From assembly GCA_937974555.1 (NCBI GenBank), contig CALJKR010000064.1, forward strand, positions 12,195 through 76,194: a stretch of 64,000 bases of DNA, in the 5' to 3' direction. The DNA comes from an uncultured Flavobacteriales bacterium. GTDB taxonomy: Bacteria > Bacteroidota > Bacteroidia > Flavobacteriales_D > Sanyastnellaceae. The position numbers and the translations under genes are program-made. Below, piece by piece: positions 44,174 to 53,961 of this stretch. The notes beneath the pieces are model-generated. The model saw nothing but the letters and a program-made list of their open reading frames with translations. It searched no databases and was not told where the DNA came from. Position 1 is the stretch's first letter; each line of letters begins with the position of its first letter.

Positions 44174-44581
44174 ATGATTAGAAAAATCGAACACCTGGGA
44201 ATCGCAGTGGAGGACATTGAGCAGTCCAATGCTTTGTTTCAAAAGCTGTTGGGCACAGCACCGTACAAACAAGAAGTAGTGGATCGAGAAGGGGTAATGA
44301 CCAGTTTCTTTCAATTGGGGGAATCCAAGGTAGAGCTATTGCAAGCCACCCATGCCGACAGTCCCATTGCCAAGTACTTGGCCAAGAACAAAGCTGGAAT
44401 TCATCATATCGCATTGGATGTGGACGATATCTATTTGGAGATGCAAAGACTATTGAATGAGGGATTTGTTCTTTTGAGTGATGAACCCAAGCCTGGAGCG
44501 GATGGGAAGCTGATTGTTTTTCTTCATCCCAAATCATCCAATGGTGTTTTGATTGAATTGTGTCAAGACAAAGAAAGTTGA
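44174..44581 (+). CDS. mce: Methylmalonyl-CoA epimerase
   Basis: A 135-aa VOC-fold epimerase interconverting (R)- and (S)-methylmalonyl-CoA in propionate/succinyl-CoA metabolism. KIEHLGIAVEDIEQSNALFQKLLG (metal His8), the Gln/Glu in VELLQATHADSPIAKYLAK, GIHHIALDVDDIY (His) and GVLIELCQ (Glu). Starts 2 nt after the DMT gene. No mutase is in the window. Confidence 0.94.
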   Translation: MIRKIEHLGIAVEDIEQSNALFQKLLGTAPYKQEVVDREGVMTSFFQLGESKVELLQATHADSPIAKYLAKNKAGIHHIALDVDDIYLEMQRLLNEGFVLLSDEPKPGADGKLIVFLHPKSSNGVLIELCQDKES

Positions 44582-44613
44582 TGTAATTAACAAATTGAGG
44601 TAGATCCATGGGT

Positions 44614-44621
44614 TAAATTTG
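44614..44621 (+). promoter_or_regulatory. Promoter of the giant T9SS cargo gene
   Basis: TTG at 44595-44597, 16-nt spacer, perfect TAAATTTG, then 19 nt to ATG 44641. Confidence 0.6.
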
Positions 44622-44640
44622 TATTTGTAGGAAATACAAA

Positions 44641-47600
44641 ATGTCTATGCGATTTAAAATTTTACTTTTTTCATTATTATTCTGCGTTTGCGGCGATCTC
44701 AATGCACAAATTTCAATATCGGGTTTATCCGCGTTGTCGGCCAATCCGGGTGATGTAATAACCGTTTCCGGATCAGGCTTTGGCAGCACTACTGCTGCAA
44801 ATGCTGTTTTTTTTGGTGGAGTAAAGGCGGTGGTCAATTCTGCATCTTCAAATTCGCTGTCTGTGACTGTCCCAACCGGGGTGAGCTATGGTCCGGTATC
44901 TGTGATCAACCTTTCCGCTCAAACCCAAGCCATATCCACTGTGTTTTTTACTCCAGTATTCACCCCAAGCAAGGGTTCTGTTTGGACATTGAATGATTTT
45001 GATCCCTTGGTAGCACCGGGTGCGATCAATGGATTGTTTTTGGAGTATTTTGATGTGGATGGAGACGGTAAGGTGGATATATTGGAGTCACAAACCAATC
45101 CAGGTGGTTTCAGAATCAAGCGCAATGTTTCGGTTCCAGGCACCCTGAATACATCTTCATTTTCCAATGGAACGTTGATTACCATTGGACAAACCTATTT
45201 GGAGTCTGTGACCAAAGCGGATATGAACAACGACGGTAAATTGGATGTCATCGTGGCCGGATCTGCTGGAGGTACGGGTAGTACCTTGACTGGAACCATT
45301 TCCATTTATATCAACAATTCGACATCAGGGAATATCAGCTTTGCAGCGCCCATTACCAAGACATACAACATGCGAGTGGGCTCTACCTGCGCAGGAAGGG
45401 CAGGAGCAATCAAGTGTGTGGATTTGGATCGAAATGGATGGCCAGACGTGGTCTTGGCCAATAGCAATTACAGTTATGGGGGAACCAACAATGGATCATG
45501 CACCGTGACCTTACTGGGTGCTGTATTCTCCAACACCAATGGGGTTTTGGGTAGTCAACAGAACATCGTTGTTTCAGGATACAGTTCAAGCACGAGTCGT
45601 ATTACTCAATTGGACTGCGCGGATTTGAATAATGATGGAAAGTTGGATTTGATATTTGGTGTTCGATCAAGAACATATGTTTTAAAGAACACTTCGATTC
45701 CCAACGACTTAACCTCAAGTTCTTTTGTTTTAGTTAATTCATCCTTGGCCAATGGTGATCGCATGATTTTGGTAGGCGATTTTAATTTGGATGGGAAAAT
45801 AGATTTGGGCGTGGCCGGAAGGTCCAGTTCTACAACCCTGCGTTTGTATAGAAATACCTCCACCAACCAAGGGTTTTCATTTGCTACTGCCGTGAGCATT
45901 ACCATTGGAGATCGACATGCAACGGTAAACAACAAAGGTGGTGCCGTTGGCGATATCACGGGCGATGGTCGCCCAGAGTTGCTCATTGGCGGAGTTAGTC
46001 CAAGTATTTTACTGAACAAGATAACCAGCACAACAGCTACTTGGACCACCACCTCTTTTTCGGCATTGTCTGGAATTTCGATGAGTACCAATCTCAATTC
46101 CGTGTCTATTTTGGATTTGGATCATGATGGAAAGAGTGATATCGTGGGAAGATCAGGGACAACAGGAAATGCCTTGGCCATGAGAAGAAGCAATCCAATT
46201 CCATCAGTTGCTGTTGGTTCATTGGCATTGGAATATTGTCCTGGAACACAATTGGATGTTCCTTTCATTACTACTTATTCTGTTAATACAAACAACACCT
46301 ACACGGTTCAGTTGAGCAATGCGACGGGCAGTTTTACAAGTCCAATAACCTTAGGGACATTAACCACCAATGCAACAACAGGCAACATTTCTTGCATTAT
46401 TCCAAGCAACACTCCTGCAGGTACCGCTTATAAAATCAGGGTCAATGCAAGCAGCCCTGCGGTTACAGGATCTTCCAATAGTGGAAATATTATCATCAAT
46501 TCCAATGTAGCTCCAACAGTTAATATTACCTCATCTCAGAATCTGATTTGTCTTGGAACACAAGTGGTTTATTCCGCCACCGAGCAAAATGGGGGCACAG
46601 CACCCATTTTTACTTGGCGCAAAAATGGACAAATTGTGGGTAGCAATAGTGCTACTTACACCAATACCAGTCCAGCGAATGGGGATGTTGTGTACGTTCA
46701 AATGCAGGGAAATGCCCAGTGCAGTGTGAATGCCGCTACAAGTAATACCGTTACGCTAACTGGGGTAAATGTGGTTACACCCAGTGTAACCATTTCCAAC
46801 TCGCAAATCACCATTTGTGATTTTACAACTTCAGTAACCTATAATGCTGTAGGCAATAACGGTGGGGCAAATCCGGTTTACCAATGGTTTAAAAACGGAA
46901 TGGCAGTTGGACCCAATGCCAGCCAATGGACAGACACTCAACCTCAGCAAGGGGATCAAGTTGAAGTTCAAATGACCTCTTCAGCAAGCTGTGTCTCAAG
47001 CCCAACAACCATGAGTAATATGCTGACATTACAATACTCAGCAACAACAGTATTGCCTACAGTGACCATTTCTACTTCTCAATCCAATTTGTGCGTGGGT
47101 GTTTCACAGGTTGTTTTTAATGCCACCTTTACCAATGGTGGAAATTCTCCTACATTTCAATGGAGAAAAAATGGCGTGAATGTCGGAACCAATGCGGCGC
47201 AATATGTATTGAATAATCCAGCAAACAATGATCAAGTGCAGTTGATATTGACCTCCAATGCGGATTGTGCCAATCCTACCAACGTATCTTCTAATATTAT
47301 TACGCTGACTACCCAAGGTTTGGTTACCCCTGCAATTGCTGTAACTACTCCTCAAACCACGCTTTGTGGAAGCAGTTTGGGAATACAATATACCGCTGCG
47401 TTAACCAATGGCGGAAGCAACCCTTTGGTGAGTTGGTACAAAAATGGTGCGCTTGTGGTACAAGGAACCAATACCTACAACAACCCCAATCCCAGCAACG
47501 GTGATGTCGTCTATGCTACTTTGGTCTCTAATGCAAGTTGTGTGACCACGACCAATGTTGTTTCAAACAATATCTCAATTGTGGTCAATCCAGTGGTCAA

Positions 47601-49830
47601 TCCATCAATTTCCATGTCGTTGACACAAGGAACCAATCCCAAATGCACAGGAGGATTCCAGCAGTTGTCTGTCGTTGTGACCAACGGAGGGAATAGTCCT
47701 ACGTATGCATGGTACAGGAATGGAGTGGTTGTGAATGGTGCGACAACAGCTACCTATGGCAGTGCTGCTTGGGCTGTTGATGATGCAATCTACTGCCAAG
47801 TGATTCCCAACAACAGCTGTCAATCGACCAATGTTTTGTTGACTTCGGAATTTTTGGTGGACGAAAATACCCCGACCGATTTTTATGCGGATGCGGACGG
47901 TGATGGATTTGGTGATATCAACGTTGTTATTTCAGATTGTGGAGCGCCTATTGGATATGTGGACAATGCCTTGGATTGCGATGACAATGCTTCCAATGTC
48001 TATCCTGGAAATACAGAGGTTTGTGATTGGGTTGATAATGATTGTAACGGAGAGATTGATGAGTTTGTGACGATTACTTTCTATGCAGATTTGGATGGGG
48101 ATGGTTATGGTGATTTAACCAATACCACTGAATCATGCACCCTACCCAATGGGTTTGTTTCGGATGCGTCGGATTGTGACGATTTGGCGGTGACCTATGT
48201 AGACAATGATAATGATGGATTTGGCGGAACCACTGTGGCGGAATGTGGAAGTTACACGAATGATGATTGTGATGATTCCAATTTCAATGTTTCTCCATTT
48301 GGTGTGGAGACATGCGGAAATGGTATCGATGAAGATTGTAATGGTTTCGATGAAATCTGTATCGTATTGGGTTGTATAGATCCATTGGCGTGCAACTACA
48401 ATGCACAAGCAACACAAGACGATGGTAGTTGCATTCTTCCTCAAATCGAGGTCTGCAACGGTTTAGATGACAATTGTAACGGAACAACCGACGAGGGCCT
48501 AGCTGGAATAGGAACACAGCCTGCACTAACGATAAATACCGCCTTGTATCCCACTTGCTCCACGGGCAATATTGCTTCTGCCAATCTAAACAATGGTGTC
48601 AATACTTCATTGATTGCTGGAAATGGTCCTGACTTGTGGTACAAATTGACTGCGAGTTACAACACTTTGCGAGCGGGATTGTCCGCGGCCATCGGTGACA
48701 ATTCGCTTTATCTGTTACATGACCTCGGTACTTGTTTGCAACAAGTGGAAGTGGTGCAATTGGCCAATACAGGTGGCAATCAAACGTTGTTCAGTGACGA
48801 ATTGATTGTTGGGCAAAATTATTACATCTTTTTACATGGTGAGGGCGGAATTTACAATGCAAGCGCTAAAATGTGTTTTAATCATTTTGTGGCTTCAACT
48901 TGTGATCATACATACAGTAACTATACGGGGATTTACGCTTCGTCTTGCTCAAGTTTCAAGGCGCAATACAAGGCCAACGCGGTGGCTTATGCATTTAATG
49001 TTACTGGAGCCTCACAAAATGGCGCGGGTTTGAATATTACCCCTTGGTCTTATACAACCCCCTCTGCCAGTTCTGTGGTCTCTCGTATCGGAAGAATTTT
49101 CCCTTCGAATCTAACCAGTACTCCCATTGTTTATCAATTGAATGTCCCTGTGGTGTATAGTGTCCCTGATGCCATGGGTAATTTGAATACACTAACTGCC
49201 ACGGGTGGTACAAATTGCACGGTCACCATGTCACCGGAATTGACTGTTGCATTGCGAACTTTGGATCGTTGTCCCACGTCCAAGACTTTGAGTAGTTATA
49301 TTTCTGTGGATCGCACCATTTGCGCCGCAGAAAAATATGAGTGGGAGTTTACACAAGTATTGCCGGTGGCTCAAGCTGCAATCCGTGTGATGGGTGGATT
49401 AAACGCCAGCACTTTGTTTTTGAACAATGTCCCCGGAATAGCCAATAGCCGAACGTACAATGTTCGTGTTCGTCCCGTTTATTACAATGGCACAAAGGGA
49501 GAGTGGGGAACTGCGCAATGCTTGGTTACCGCTGCTTCTGGAATGGTAGTCCAGCAGAATTCTGATGCTAAGCCGTTGCCATTGAAGTCAACCGGATTTA
49601 CCGTTTATCCCAACCCTGCTTCACAGGATCAAATTCACCTGGTATTTGATGCAGCGCCTGTTTCCAATTCTGAGATTGTGATTTGGGATGCGATTGGGAA
49701 TTGCGCGTTAAGATTTAAATCGAACCTAACAAACGCTACTTTTATTGAGATTCCCATAGGGGAATTGGCTGATGGGATATACCTCATCCAATGTGGCGAT
49801 GTCACCCAGCGTCTGGTCATTAGCAAATAA
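44641..49830 (+). CDS. Giant secreted multidomain protein with T9SS C-terminal sorting domain
   Basis: A 1729-aa protein. Signal peptide to about residue 23. IPT/TIG domain (about 24-105, SGLSALSANPGDVITVSGSG). FG-GAP/VCBS beta-propeller repeats (about 130-520) with Ca-binding DVDGDGKVDI, DLNNDGKLDL, DFNLDGKIDL and DLDHDGKSDI. Five Ig-like repeats of about 90 aa (about 626-1070), each with NGG...P.(W/Q)...KNG. MopE-like Asp-rich motifs (about 1078-1240, DADGDGFGD, CDDNASNVYPG, DNDCNGEIDE). A CNYNAQATQDDGSC unit, and a type A T9SS sorting domain from about 1650 (VYPNPAS...ADGIYLIQ). Likely a cell-surface or released adhesin-like protein. No enzymatic domain seen. Confidence 0.92.
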   Translation: MSMRFKILLFSLLFCVCGDLNAQISISGLSALSANPGDVITVSGSGFGSTTAANAVFFGGVKAVVNSASSNSLSVTVPTGVSYGPVSVINLSAQTQAISTVFFTPVFTPSKGSVWTLNDFDPLVAPGAINGLFLEYFDVDGDGKVDILESQTNPGGFRIKRNVSVPGTLNTSSFSNGTLITIGQTYLESVTKADMNNDGKLDVIVAGSAGGTGSTLTGTISIYINNSTSGNISFAAPITKTYNMRVGSTCAGRAGAIKCVDLDRNGWPDVVLANSNYSYGGTNNGSCTVTLLGAVFSNTNGVLGSQQNIVVSGYSSSTSRITQLDCADLNNDGKLDLIFGVRSRTYVLKNTSIPNDLTSSSFVLVNSSLANGDRMILVGDFNLDGKIDLGVAGRSSSTTLRLYRNTSTNQGFSFATAVSITIGDRHATVNNKGGAVGDITGDGRPELLIGGVSPSILLNKITSTTATWTTTSFSALSGISMSTNLNSVSILDLDHDGKSDIVGRSGTTGNALAMRRSNPIPSVAVGSLALEYCPGTQLDVPFITTYSVNTNNTYTVQLSNATGSFTSPITLGTLTTNATTGNISCIIPSNTPAGTAYKIRVNASSPAVTGSSNSGNIIINSNVAPTVNITSSQNLICLGTQVVYSATEQNGGTAPIFTWRKNGQIVGSNSATYTNTSPANGDVVYVQMQGNAQCSVNAATSNTVTLTGVNVVTPSVTISNSQITICDFTTSVTYNAVGNNGGANPVYQWFKNGMAVGPNASQWTDTQPQQGDQVEVQMTSSASCVSSPTTMSNMLTLQYSATTVLPTVTISTSQSNLCVGVSQVVFNATFTNGGNSPTFQWRKNGVNVGTNAAQYVLNNPANNDQVQLILTSNADCANPTNVSSNIITLTTQGLVTPAIAVTTPQTTLCGSSLGIQYTAALTNGGSNPLVSWYKNGALVVQGTNTYNNPNPSNGDVVYATLVSNASCVTTTNVVSNNISIVVNPVVNPSISMSLTQGTNPKCTGGFQQLSVVVTNGGNSPTYAWYRNGVVVNGATTATYGSAAWAVDDAIYCQVIPNNSCQSTNVLLTSEFLVDENTPTDFYADADGDGFGDINVVISDCGAPIGYVDNALDCDDNASNVYPGNTEVCDWVDNDCNGEIDEFVTITFYADLDGDGYGDLTNTTESCTLPNGFVSDASDCDDLAVTYVDNDNDGFGGTTVAECGSYTNDDCDDSNFNVSPFGVETCGNGIDEDCNGFDEICIVLGCIDPLACNYNAQATQDDGSCILPQIEVCNGLDDNCNGTTDEGLAGIGTQPALTINTALYPTCSTGNIASANLNNGVNTSLIAGNGPDLWYKLTASYNTLRAGLSAAIGDNSLYLLHDLGTCLQQVEVVQLANTGGNQTLFSDELIVGQNYYIFLHGEGGIYNASAKMCFNHFVASTCDHTYSNYTGIYASSCSSFKAQYKANAVAYAFNVTGASQNGAGLNITPWSYTTPSASSVVSRIGRIFPSNLTSTPIVYQLNVPVVYSVPDAMGNLNTLTATGGTNCTVTMSPELTVALRTLDRCPTSKTLSSYISVDRTICAAEKYEWEFTQVLPVAQAAIRVMGGLNASTLFLNNVPGIANSRTYNVRVRPVYYNGTKGEWGTAQCLVTAASGMVVQQNSDAKPLPLKSTGFTVYPNPASQDQIHLVFDAAPVSNSEIVIWDAIGNCALRFKSNLTNATFIEIPIGELADGIYLIQCGDVTQRLVISK

Positions 49831-49859
49831 AAAAAAGAGAGACTTAGTCTCTCTTTTTT
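49831..49859. terminator. Bidirectional terminator between convergent genes
   Basis: A-run, AGAGAGAC, loop TTA, GTCTCTCT, T-run: works on both strands. The loop TTA is the reverse complement of the stop codon of the minus-strand gene (49844-49846), so the terminator stem is built into that gene's end. Confidence 0.9.
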
Positions 49860-50743
49860 ACTTTGGCTCTTTTTATTTTTCCTTCCATCACACCATTTTT
49901 TCGGTTGTGCTTTCCCGGCTTGTCTTTGTCAAATTCTTCCATGGCATTGGGTCTGTTTTCGCATGACTTGGATGGTCGTTTGTCGAGGAAGACAATTTTG
50001 AGGGAGACCATTACCGGTTGCCACTGTGTATTCAACACCTTCATCGTGGGCCATTTTTCTCTCCATGGAACAACGGTTAGTAGGGGTGTTTCTATTACCC
50101 CCAATGCATAGAATCCTGGAAAGAATTTTTTTCCGACGCCCAATTGGTAATTCAGAGCGCCTTGAAAACGGTAGGGCAATGTTTTGGGCAATGCCAAGTC
50201 AACGCCTTTGGCGTTGGTACGCTGAATGAATTGAAAATCGGCAGCCAATACAGGTCCGTGATGAAGCCATTTTAAATCAGAAAATTGCCACATGTCGATG
50301 GCTTTGGCATCAATGCCAATGGTATGTAAGTTGAACTTGGTTTTTAAATCAGAGGACAGGATGCCGTTGTTTTGCTTACCTGGATATTCGCCATTGAATC
50401 TTTCCATGCCACGAAGCGCATAATATCGCCCCCCCACTTCCCAATAATCAAAATACTTGAACTTGGTTTTTAACCACACGCGATGTCCATCAATCATCCA
50501 TCCCGCTTTGGGCGTTGCGGTTAATTTTCCGTCGTAGACCAAAGATGCCGAATCTTGTCTTGGGCCATTGTACAGCGCAATGTCTTGTCTAAAATTGACA
50601 GGCAACATGGCTGTTGATCCCAATGATATCGACCAACCCTTATCCAAAAAGTCGGGTTCCGCGTGCAAGGGTCGATTCTGCCTTTGGGCCAGTGCGGGAA
50701 TCGCGAAGCAAAAGAGTACAAAAGAAAAAATCCAATTCTTCAT
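49844..50743 (-). CDS. Exported outer-membrane-like protein with basic tail
   Basis: A 299-aa protein. Signal peptide MKNWIFSFVLFCFAIPALAQ from ATG 50743 (the frame opens 6 codons earlier at a TTG). Many alternating aromatic beta segments (WLKTKFKYFDYWEVGGRYYAL, FQGALNYQLGVGKKFFPG) suggest a small beta barrel. The last about 40 residues are strongly basic (GKHNRKNGVMEGKIKRAKVKKRD), odd for an outer-membrane protein. Family not recognised. Confidence 0.65.
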   Translation of the reverse strand: MKNWIFSFVLFCFAIPALAQRQNRPLHAEPDFLDKGWSISLGSTAMLPVNFRQDIALYNGPRQDSASLVYDGKLTATPKAGWMIDGHRVWLKTKFKYFDYWEVGGRYYALRGMERFNGEYPGKQNNGILSSDLKTKFNLHTIGIDAKAIDMWQFSDLKWLHHGPVLAADFQFIQRTNAKGVDLALPKTLPYRFQGALNYQLGVGKKFFPGFYALGVIETPLLTVVPWREKWPTMKVLNTQWQPVMVSLKIVFLDKRPSKSCENRPNAMEEFDKDKPGKHNRKNGVMEGKIKRAKVKKRD

Positions 50744-50782
50744 CTTTAGAAATTTTTTCAAAGATGAAAAATTGGAGTCAGT

Positions 50783-52114
50783 TTAAATCAAGGATAATAT
50801 TTTGTTTTCCACCGCCTCACTGTTCCAAATTTCTTCGATGTTGGGCATGGATAAAACCTCGTTCATGATTTCATCTTGGCGAATACCATTGGCAAGGGCC
50901 TGGTGATAAGGGATGTGACTAAAGGTGACTTGAGAATACAAAGGCATCCATTTGTCGGGATGTTTGGCGCTAAACCAACCTTCTATTTTTTTCTGTAGTA
51001 AGAAACGGGGGTCAGCGGTTAAGTCGCGCATTTCAATGTAGTTTCTCAATGCCAATTCCAAGATTGCATCACCATTGGGTTTGCGCTCTTTGGCGTAGCG
51101 GGGCAATGCTTCTTCCCAATTCTCTTGGGTTTCATCCAAAATTCTTTCCAGCTCAGAGCAATCTTCAAAACTGGCGTTCATGCCTTGTCCGTAGAAAGGA
51201 ACAATCGCATGGGCTGCATCTCCAACCAAGGCTACATCACCGCCTATATTCCAAGGTTCACATTTGACCATCACCAAGCTGGATGTGGGGTGATTGAAAT
51301 AATCATCAATCAATTCCGGCATCAAGGCTTTGGCATCGGGGAAGTAACGATCAAAGAATGCGTGAACGTCCGATTCGGTTTTTATTTTCTCAAAACTAAC
51401 TTCGCCTTCAAAGGCCATAAAGAGTGTGCAGGTGAAAGAACCATCGGGGTTGGGCAATCCAATCATCATGAACTCACCACGTGGCCAGATGTGCAAGCAA
51501 TCTTTTCGTAATTGGTGTGTTCCATCTGCATTTGCTGGAATTTCCAATTCTTTGTAGCCGTGCTCCAAATATTTTTGCGAATAGTCAAAACGATCCATGC
51601 GCATCATGCGATTGCGCACCGCGCTGAAGGCGCCATCGGTACCAAACATGCGGTCGTATTGAAATTTGGCTTCGCCATTGGGGGTATTGAATACAACTTG
51701 TTTTTTGTCCAACACCACGTCTTCGCATTTGTGGTCAAAGTACAATTCCACATTGGGGAATTCTGCCGCGCAATTGAGCAAGGTTTGGTTCAATAAACCG
51801 CGGGAAACACTGTAGATGGCTTGGCCTTCTTTTCCATAGGCTTGGTATGTCAAGTTTCCATCCACGGCATGCATCAAACGGCCGTACATCGGCAATGCCA
51901 CTTTGTGTATTTCCTTCTCGATTCCCGCACCAATCAATCCTTTCCATCCGCGATCACTCAAGGCCAGGTTGATGCTTTTGCCTTGCACGATTTTCATTTT
52001 ACGGATGTCAGGCCGACGATCGTATACTTTGACATTGTGTCCTCGCTTGGCCATATAAATGGCCAACAAAGTTCCGGCTAATCCGCTTCCAACGATGGAA
52101 ATATCTTGTTTCAT
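50783..52114 (-). CDS. kmo: Kynurenine 3-monooxygenase-like FAD enzyme
   Basis: A 443-aa flavoprotein hydroxylase. FAD dinucleotide motif IVGSGLAGTLLAIYMAKRG (GSGLAG at 9-14), the second motif MFGTDGAFSAVR, and the third VALVGDAAHAIVPFYGQGMNASFEDC. KSINLALSDRGW and the length match Kmo, which makes 3-hydroxykynurenine in tryptophan breakdown. No other kynurenine-pathway gene is in the window. Start at ATG 52114, overlapping the end of the upstream gene. Confidence 0.9.
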   Translation of the reverse strand: MKQDISIVGSGLAGTLLAIYMAKRGHNVKVYDRRPDIRKMKIVQGKSINLALSDRGWKGLIGAGIEKEIHKVALPMYGRLMHAVDGNLTYQAYGKEGQAIYSVSRGLLNQTLLNCAAEFPNVELYFDHKCEDVVLDKKQVVFNTPNGEAKFQYDRMFGTDGAFSAVRNRMMRMDRFDYSQKYLEHGYKELEIPANADGTHQLRKDCLHIWPRGEFMMIGLPNPDGSFTCTLFMAFEGEVSFEKIKTESDVHAFFDRYFPDAKALMPELIDDYFNHPTSSLVMVKCEPWNIGGDVALVGDAAHAIVPFYGQGMNASFEDCSELERILDETQENWEEALPRYAKERKPNGDAILELALRNYIEMRDLTADPRFLLQKKIEGWFSAKHPDKWMPLYSQVTFSHIPYHQALANGIRQDEIMNEVLSMPNIEEIWNSEAVENKILSLI

Positions 52115-52115
52115 T

Positions 52116-53264
52116 TTATCCAATTTTATCCAGTGCTTGTCTTAAATCTTCAATCAAATCAGACTCGTCTTCTATCCCAACACTCAATCTAAGCAAAGAA
52201 TCGGTGATTCCCGTTTTGATTCTTTCTTCCTTGGGTATGGAGGCGTGTGTCATGCTCGCAGGGTGGCCAATCAATGATTCAACCCCGCCCAATGATTCGG
52301 CCAAAGAAAATACTTTTGTATTGCACGCCAAAGTGGAAGCATCCTCAAATGAATCAGTTTTAAGACTGAAAGAAATCATTCCTCCAAAGTCACGCATTTG
52401 TTTTTTGGCAACCGCATGATTGGGATGTTCTTCGAATCCAGGCCAGTAAATGTGTCCCACTTTGGGATGATTCTTTAAGAAATGCGCCACGGCTCGGCCG
52501 TTGCTGCAATGGCGATCCATGCGGACATGCAAAGTTTTTAATCCCCTAAGTACCAAAAAGCTGTCTTGTGGTCCAGGTGTTGCTCCGCATGAGTTGGCTA
52601 TAAATGCCAACTGCTCATACAATCCATCATGGTTGGTGCACAACGCACCCATGACCACATCACTGTGTCCATTCAAATATTTGGTAGCCGAGTGCATGAC
52701 GATGTCTGCACCCATATCCAATGGATTTTGGAGATAGGGCGAGGCAAAAGTGTTGTCAATGACGCTGATCAAGTTGTGTTTTTTGGCAATGCCCACCACG
52801 GCTTCGATGTCGATGATTTTCATCATCGGATTTGTGGGGGTCTCCACCCAAATCATTTTGGTTTTGTCATTGATGGTTTGCGCAATCGCATCAAAATCAT
52901 GCATGTCTACAAAGTGGAAAACAATGCCATACTTTGCAAAAACCTTGGTGAACATGCGGTAAGAACCACCATACAAATCATCCGTGGCAATGACCTCATC
53001 ACCTGGAACCAACAATTTGATGATGGCATCTGCTGCGCCCATTCCGCTTGAAAAGCAAAGGCCGTGCTTGGCGTTTTCTAATGAAGCCAAGCATTCTTCC
53101 AACGCGACCCTAGTAGGATTTTTTCCTCTGGCGTAGGCATAGCCCTTGTGTTGACCAGGCGCCGCTTGTACATAAGTGGAGGTTTGATAAATGGGAGTCA
53201 TGATGGCCCCAGTGGTGGGGTCCGGTTCTTGGCCAGCGTGAATGGCCTTGGTTCCAAATTTCAT
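52116..53264 (-). CDS. Cystathionine gamma-synthase/lyase family PLP enzyme
   Basis: A 382-aa Cys/Met-metabolism PLP enzyme. TKAIHAGQEPDPTTGAIMTPIYQTSTY, FSSGMGAADAI (phosphate cup), VIDNTFASPYLQNPL, and the PLP lysine K195 in HSATKYLNGHSDVVMG. The C-terminal SLGGVESLIGHPASMTHASIP is shared by MetB and MccB, so the direction (synthase or lyase) is not settled. Four nt downstream of DedA. Confidence 0.93.
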   Translation of the reverse strand: MKFGTKAIHAGQEPDPTTGAIMTPIYQTSTYVQAAPGQHKGYAYARGKNPTRVALEECLASLENAKHGLCFSSGMGAADAIIKLLVPGDEVIATDDLYGGSYRMFTKVFAKYGIVFHFVDMHDFDAIAQTINDKTKMIWVETPTNPMMKIIDIEAVVGIAKKHNLISVIDNTFASPYLQNPLDMGADIVMHSATKYLNGHSDVVMGALCTNHDGLYEQLAFIANSCGATPGPQDSFLVLRGLKTLHVRMDRHCSNGRAVAHFLKNHPKVGHIYWPGFEEHPNHAVAKKQMRDFGGMISFSLKTDSFEDASTLACNTKVFSLAESLGGVESLIGHPASMTHASIPKEERIKTGITDSLLRLSVGIEDESDLIEDLRQALDKIG

Positions 53265-53268
53265 GGTA

Positions 53269-53910
53269 TTAAGATTGTTCTTTTTGTTTTCTTCTCTTTT
53301 GTCTCAAATAGGTGTTGACCAAGATGGCTGTCGTTACAACCACAAAGCCCAATATGATGAGATCAATGTTGTTTTTCACTACCTCAAATTGTCCTAGAAA
53401 ATAACCGGCAGTGGTGATGGTACCAATCCACATCGCGCCGCCCAATAGGTTGTAGAACATAAAGGATTTAAACTCCACATGAATGACACCCGCTAAAATG
53501 GGAGCAAAGGTGCGAATGATGGGCAAGTATCTGCCGAGGATAAGGGTCTTGCCTCCGTGACGATTGTAAAAATCAGTCGTGACATCGACGTATTTCTTTT
53601 TAAAAAGCCAGCTCTCCTTTCTTTCCAAAGCGCGTTTTCCAAAATGTCGACCAAACCAATATCCAAAAGTGGAACCTGCACTGGCTGAAAGAAACAAATA
53701 CAGCATCAACATTTCTACGGGTACATCCAATAATTCTGGTTGGGTGGCGCAAATCAAACCCGATAAAAACAACAAGGAGTCACCAGGTAAAAAGAAGCCA
53801 ATGATTAACCCATTTTCTGCAAAAATGGTGATGAGTAACAAGGCCAAGCCTCCGTAATGAATGATCATTTCCGGATTGGCCATCTTTCCTATGAATTCAA
53901 ATATCTCCAC
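53269..53910 (-). CDS. DedA-family membrane protein
   Basis: A 213-aa, multi-TM DedA/SNARE-associated protein. ENGLIIGFFLPGDSLLFLSGL, GSTFGYWFGRHFGKRALERK, FYNRHGGKTLILGRYLPIIRTFAPILAG (the conserved R..P..R motif) and YNLLGGAMWIGT. Members act in lipid-carrier flipping or envelope homeostasis. The start is set at GTG 53910 (MEIFEFIGKMANPEM), which suits the family length and lies 4 nt after TATCTTTC. ATG 53883 is the alternative. Confidence 0.9.
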   Translation of the reverse strand: MEIFEFIGKMANPEMIIHYGGLALLLITIFAENGLIIGFFLPGDSLLFLSGLICATQPELLDVPVEMLMLYLFLSASAGSTFGYWFGRHFGKRALERKESWLFKKKYVDVTTDFYNRHGGKTLILGRYLPIIRTFAPILAGVIHVEFKSFMFYNLLGGAMWIGTITTAGYFLGQFEVVKNNIDLIILGFVVVTTAILVNTYLRQKRRKQKEQS

Positions 53911-53914
53911 GGTG

Positions 53915-53922
53915 GAAAGATA
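53915..53922 (-). promoter_or_regulatory. Near-consensus leaderless -7 box of dedA
   Basis: TATCTTTC-CACC-GTG on the minus strand: one mismatch in the box, the same 4-nt gap, and a GTG start. Confidence 0.35.
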
Positions 53923-53961
53923 CAAAAGGAATAGGCTGCACGACTTGGATTGACCAAAGTT

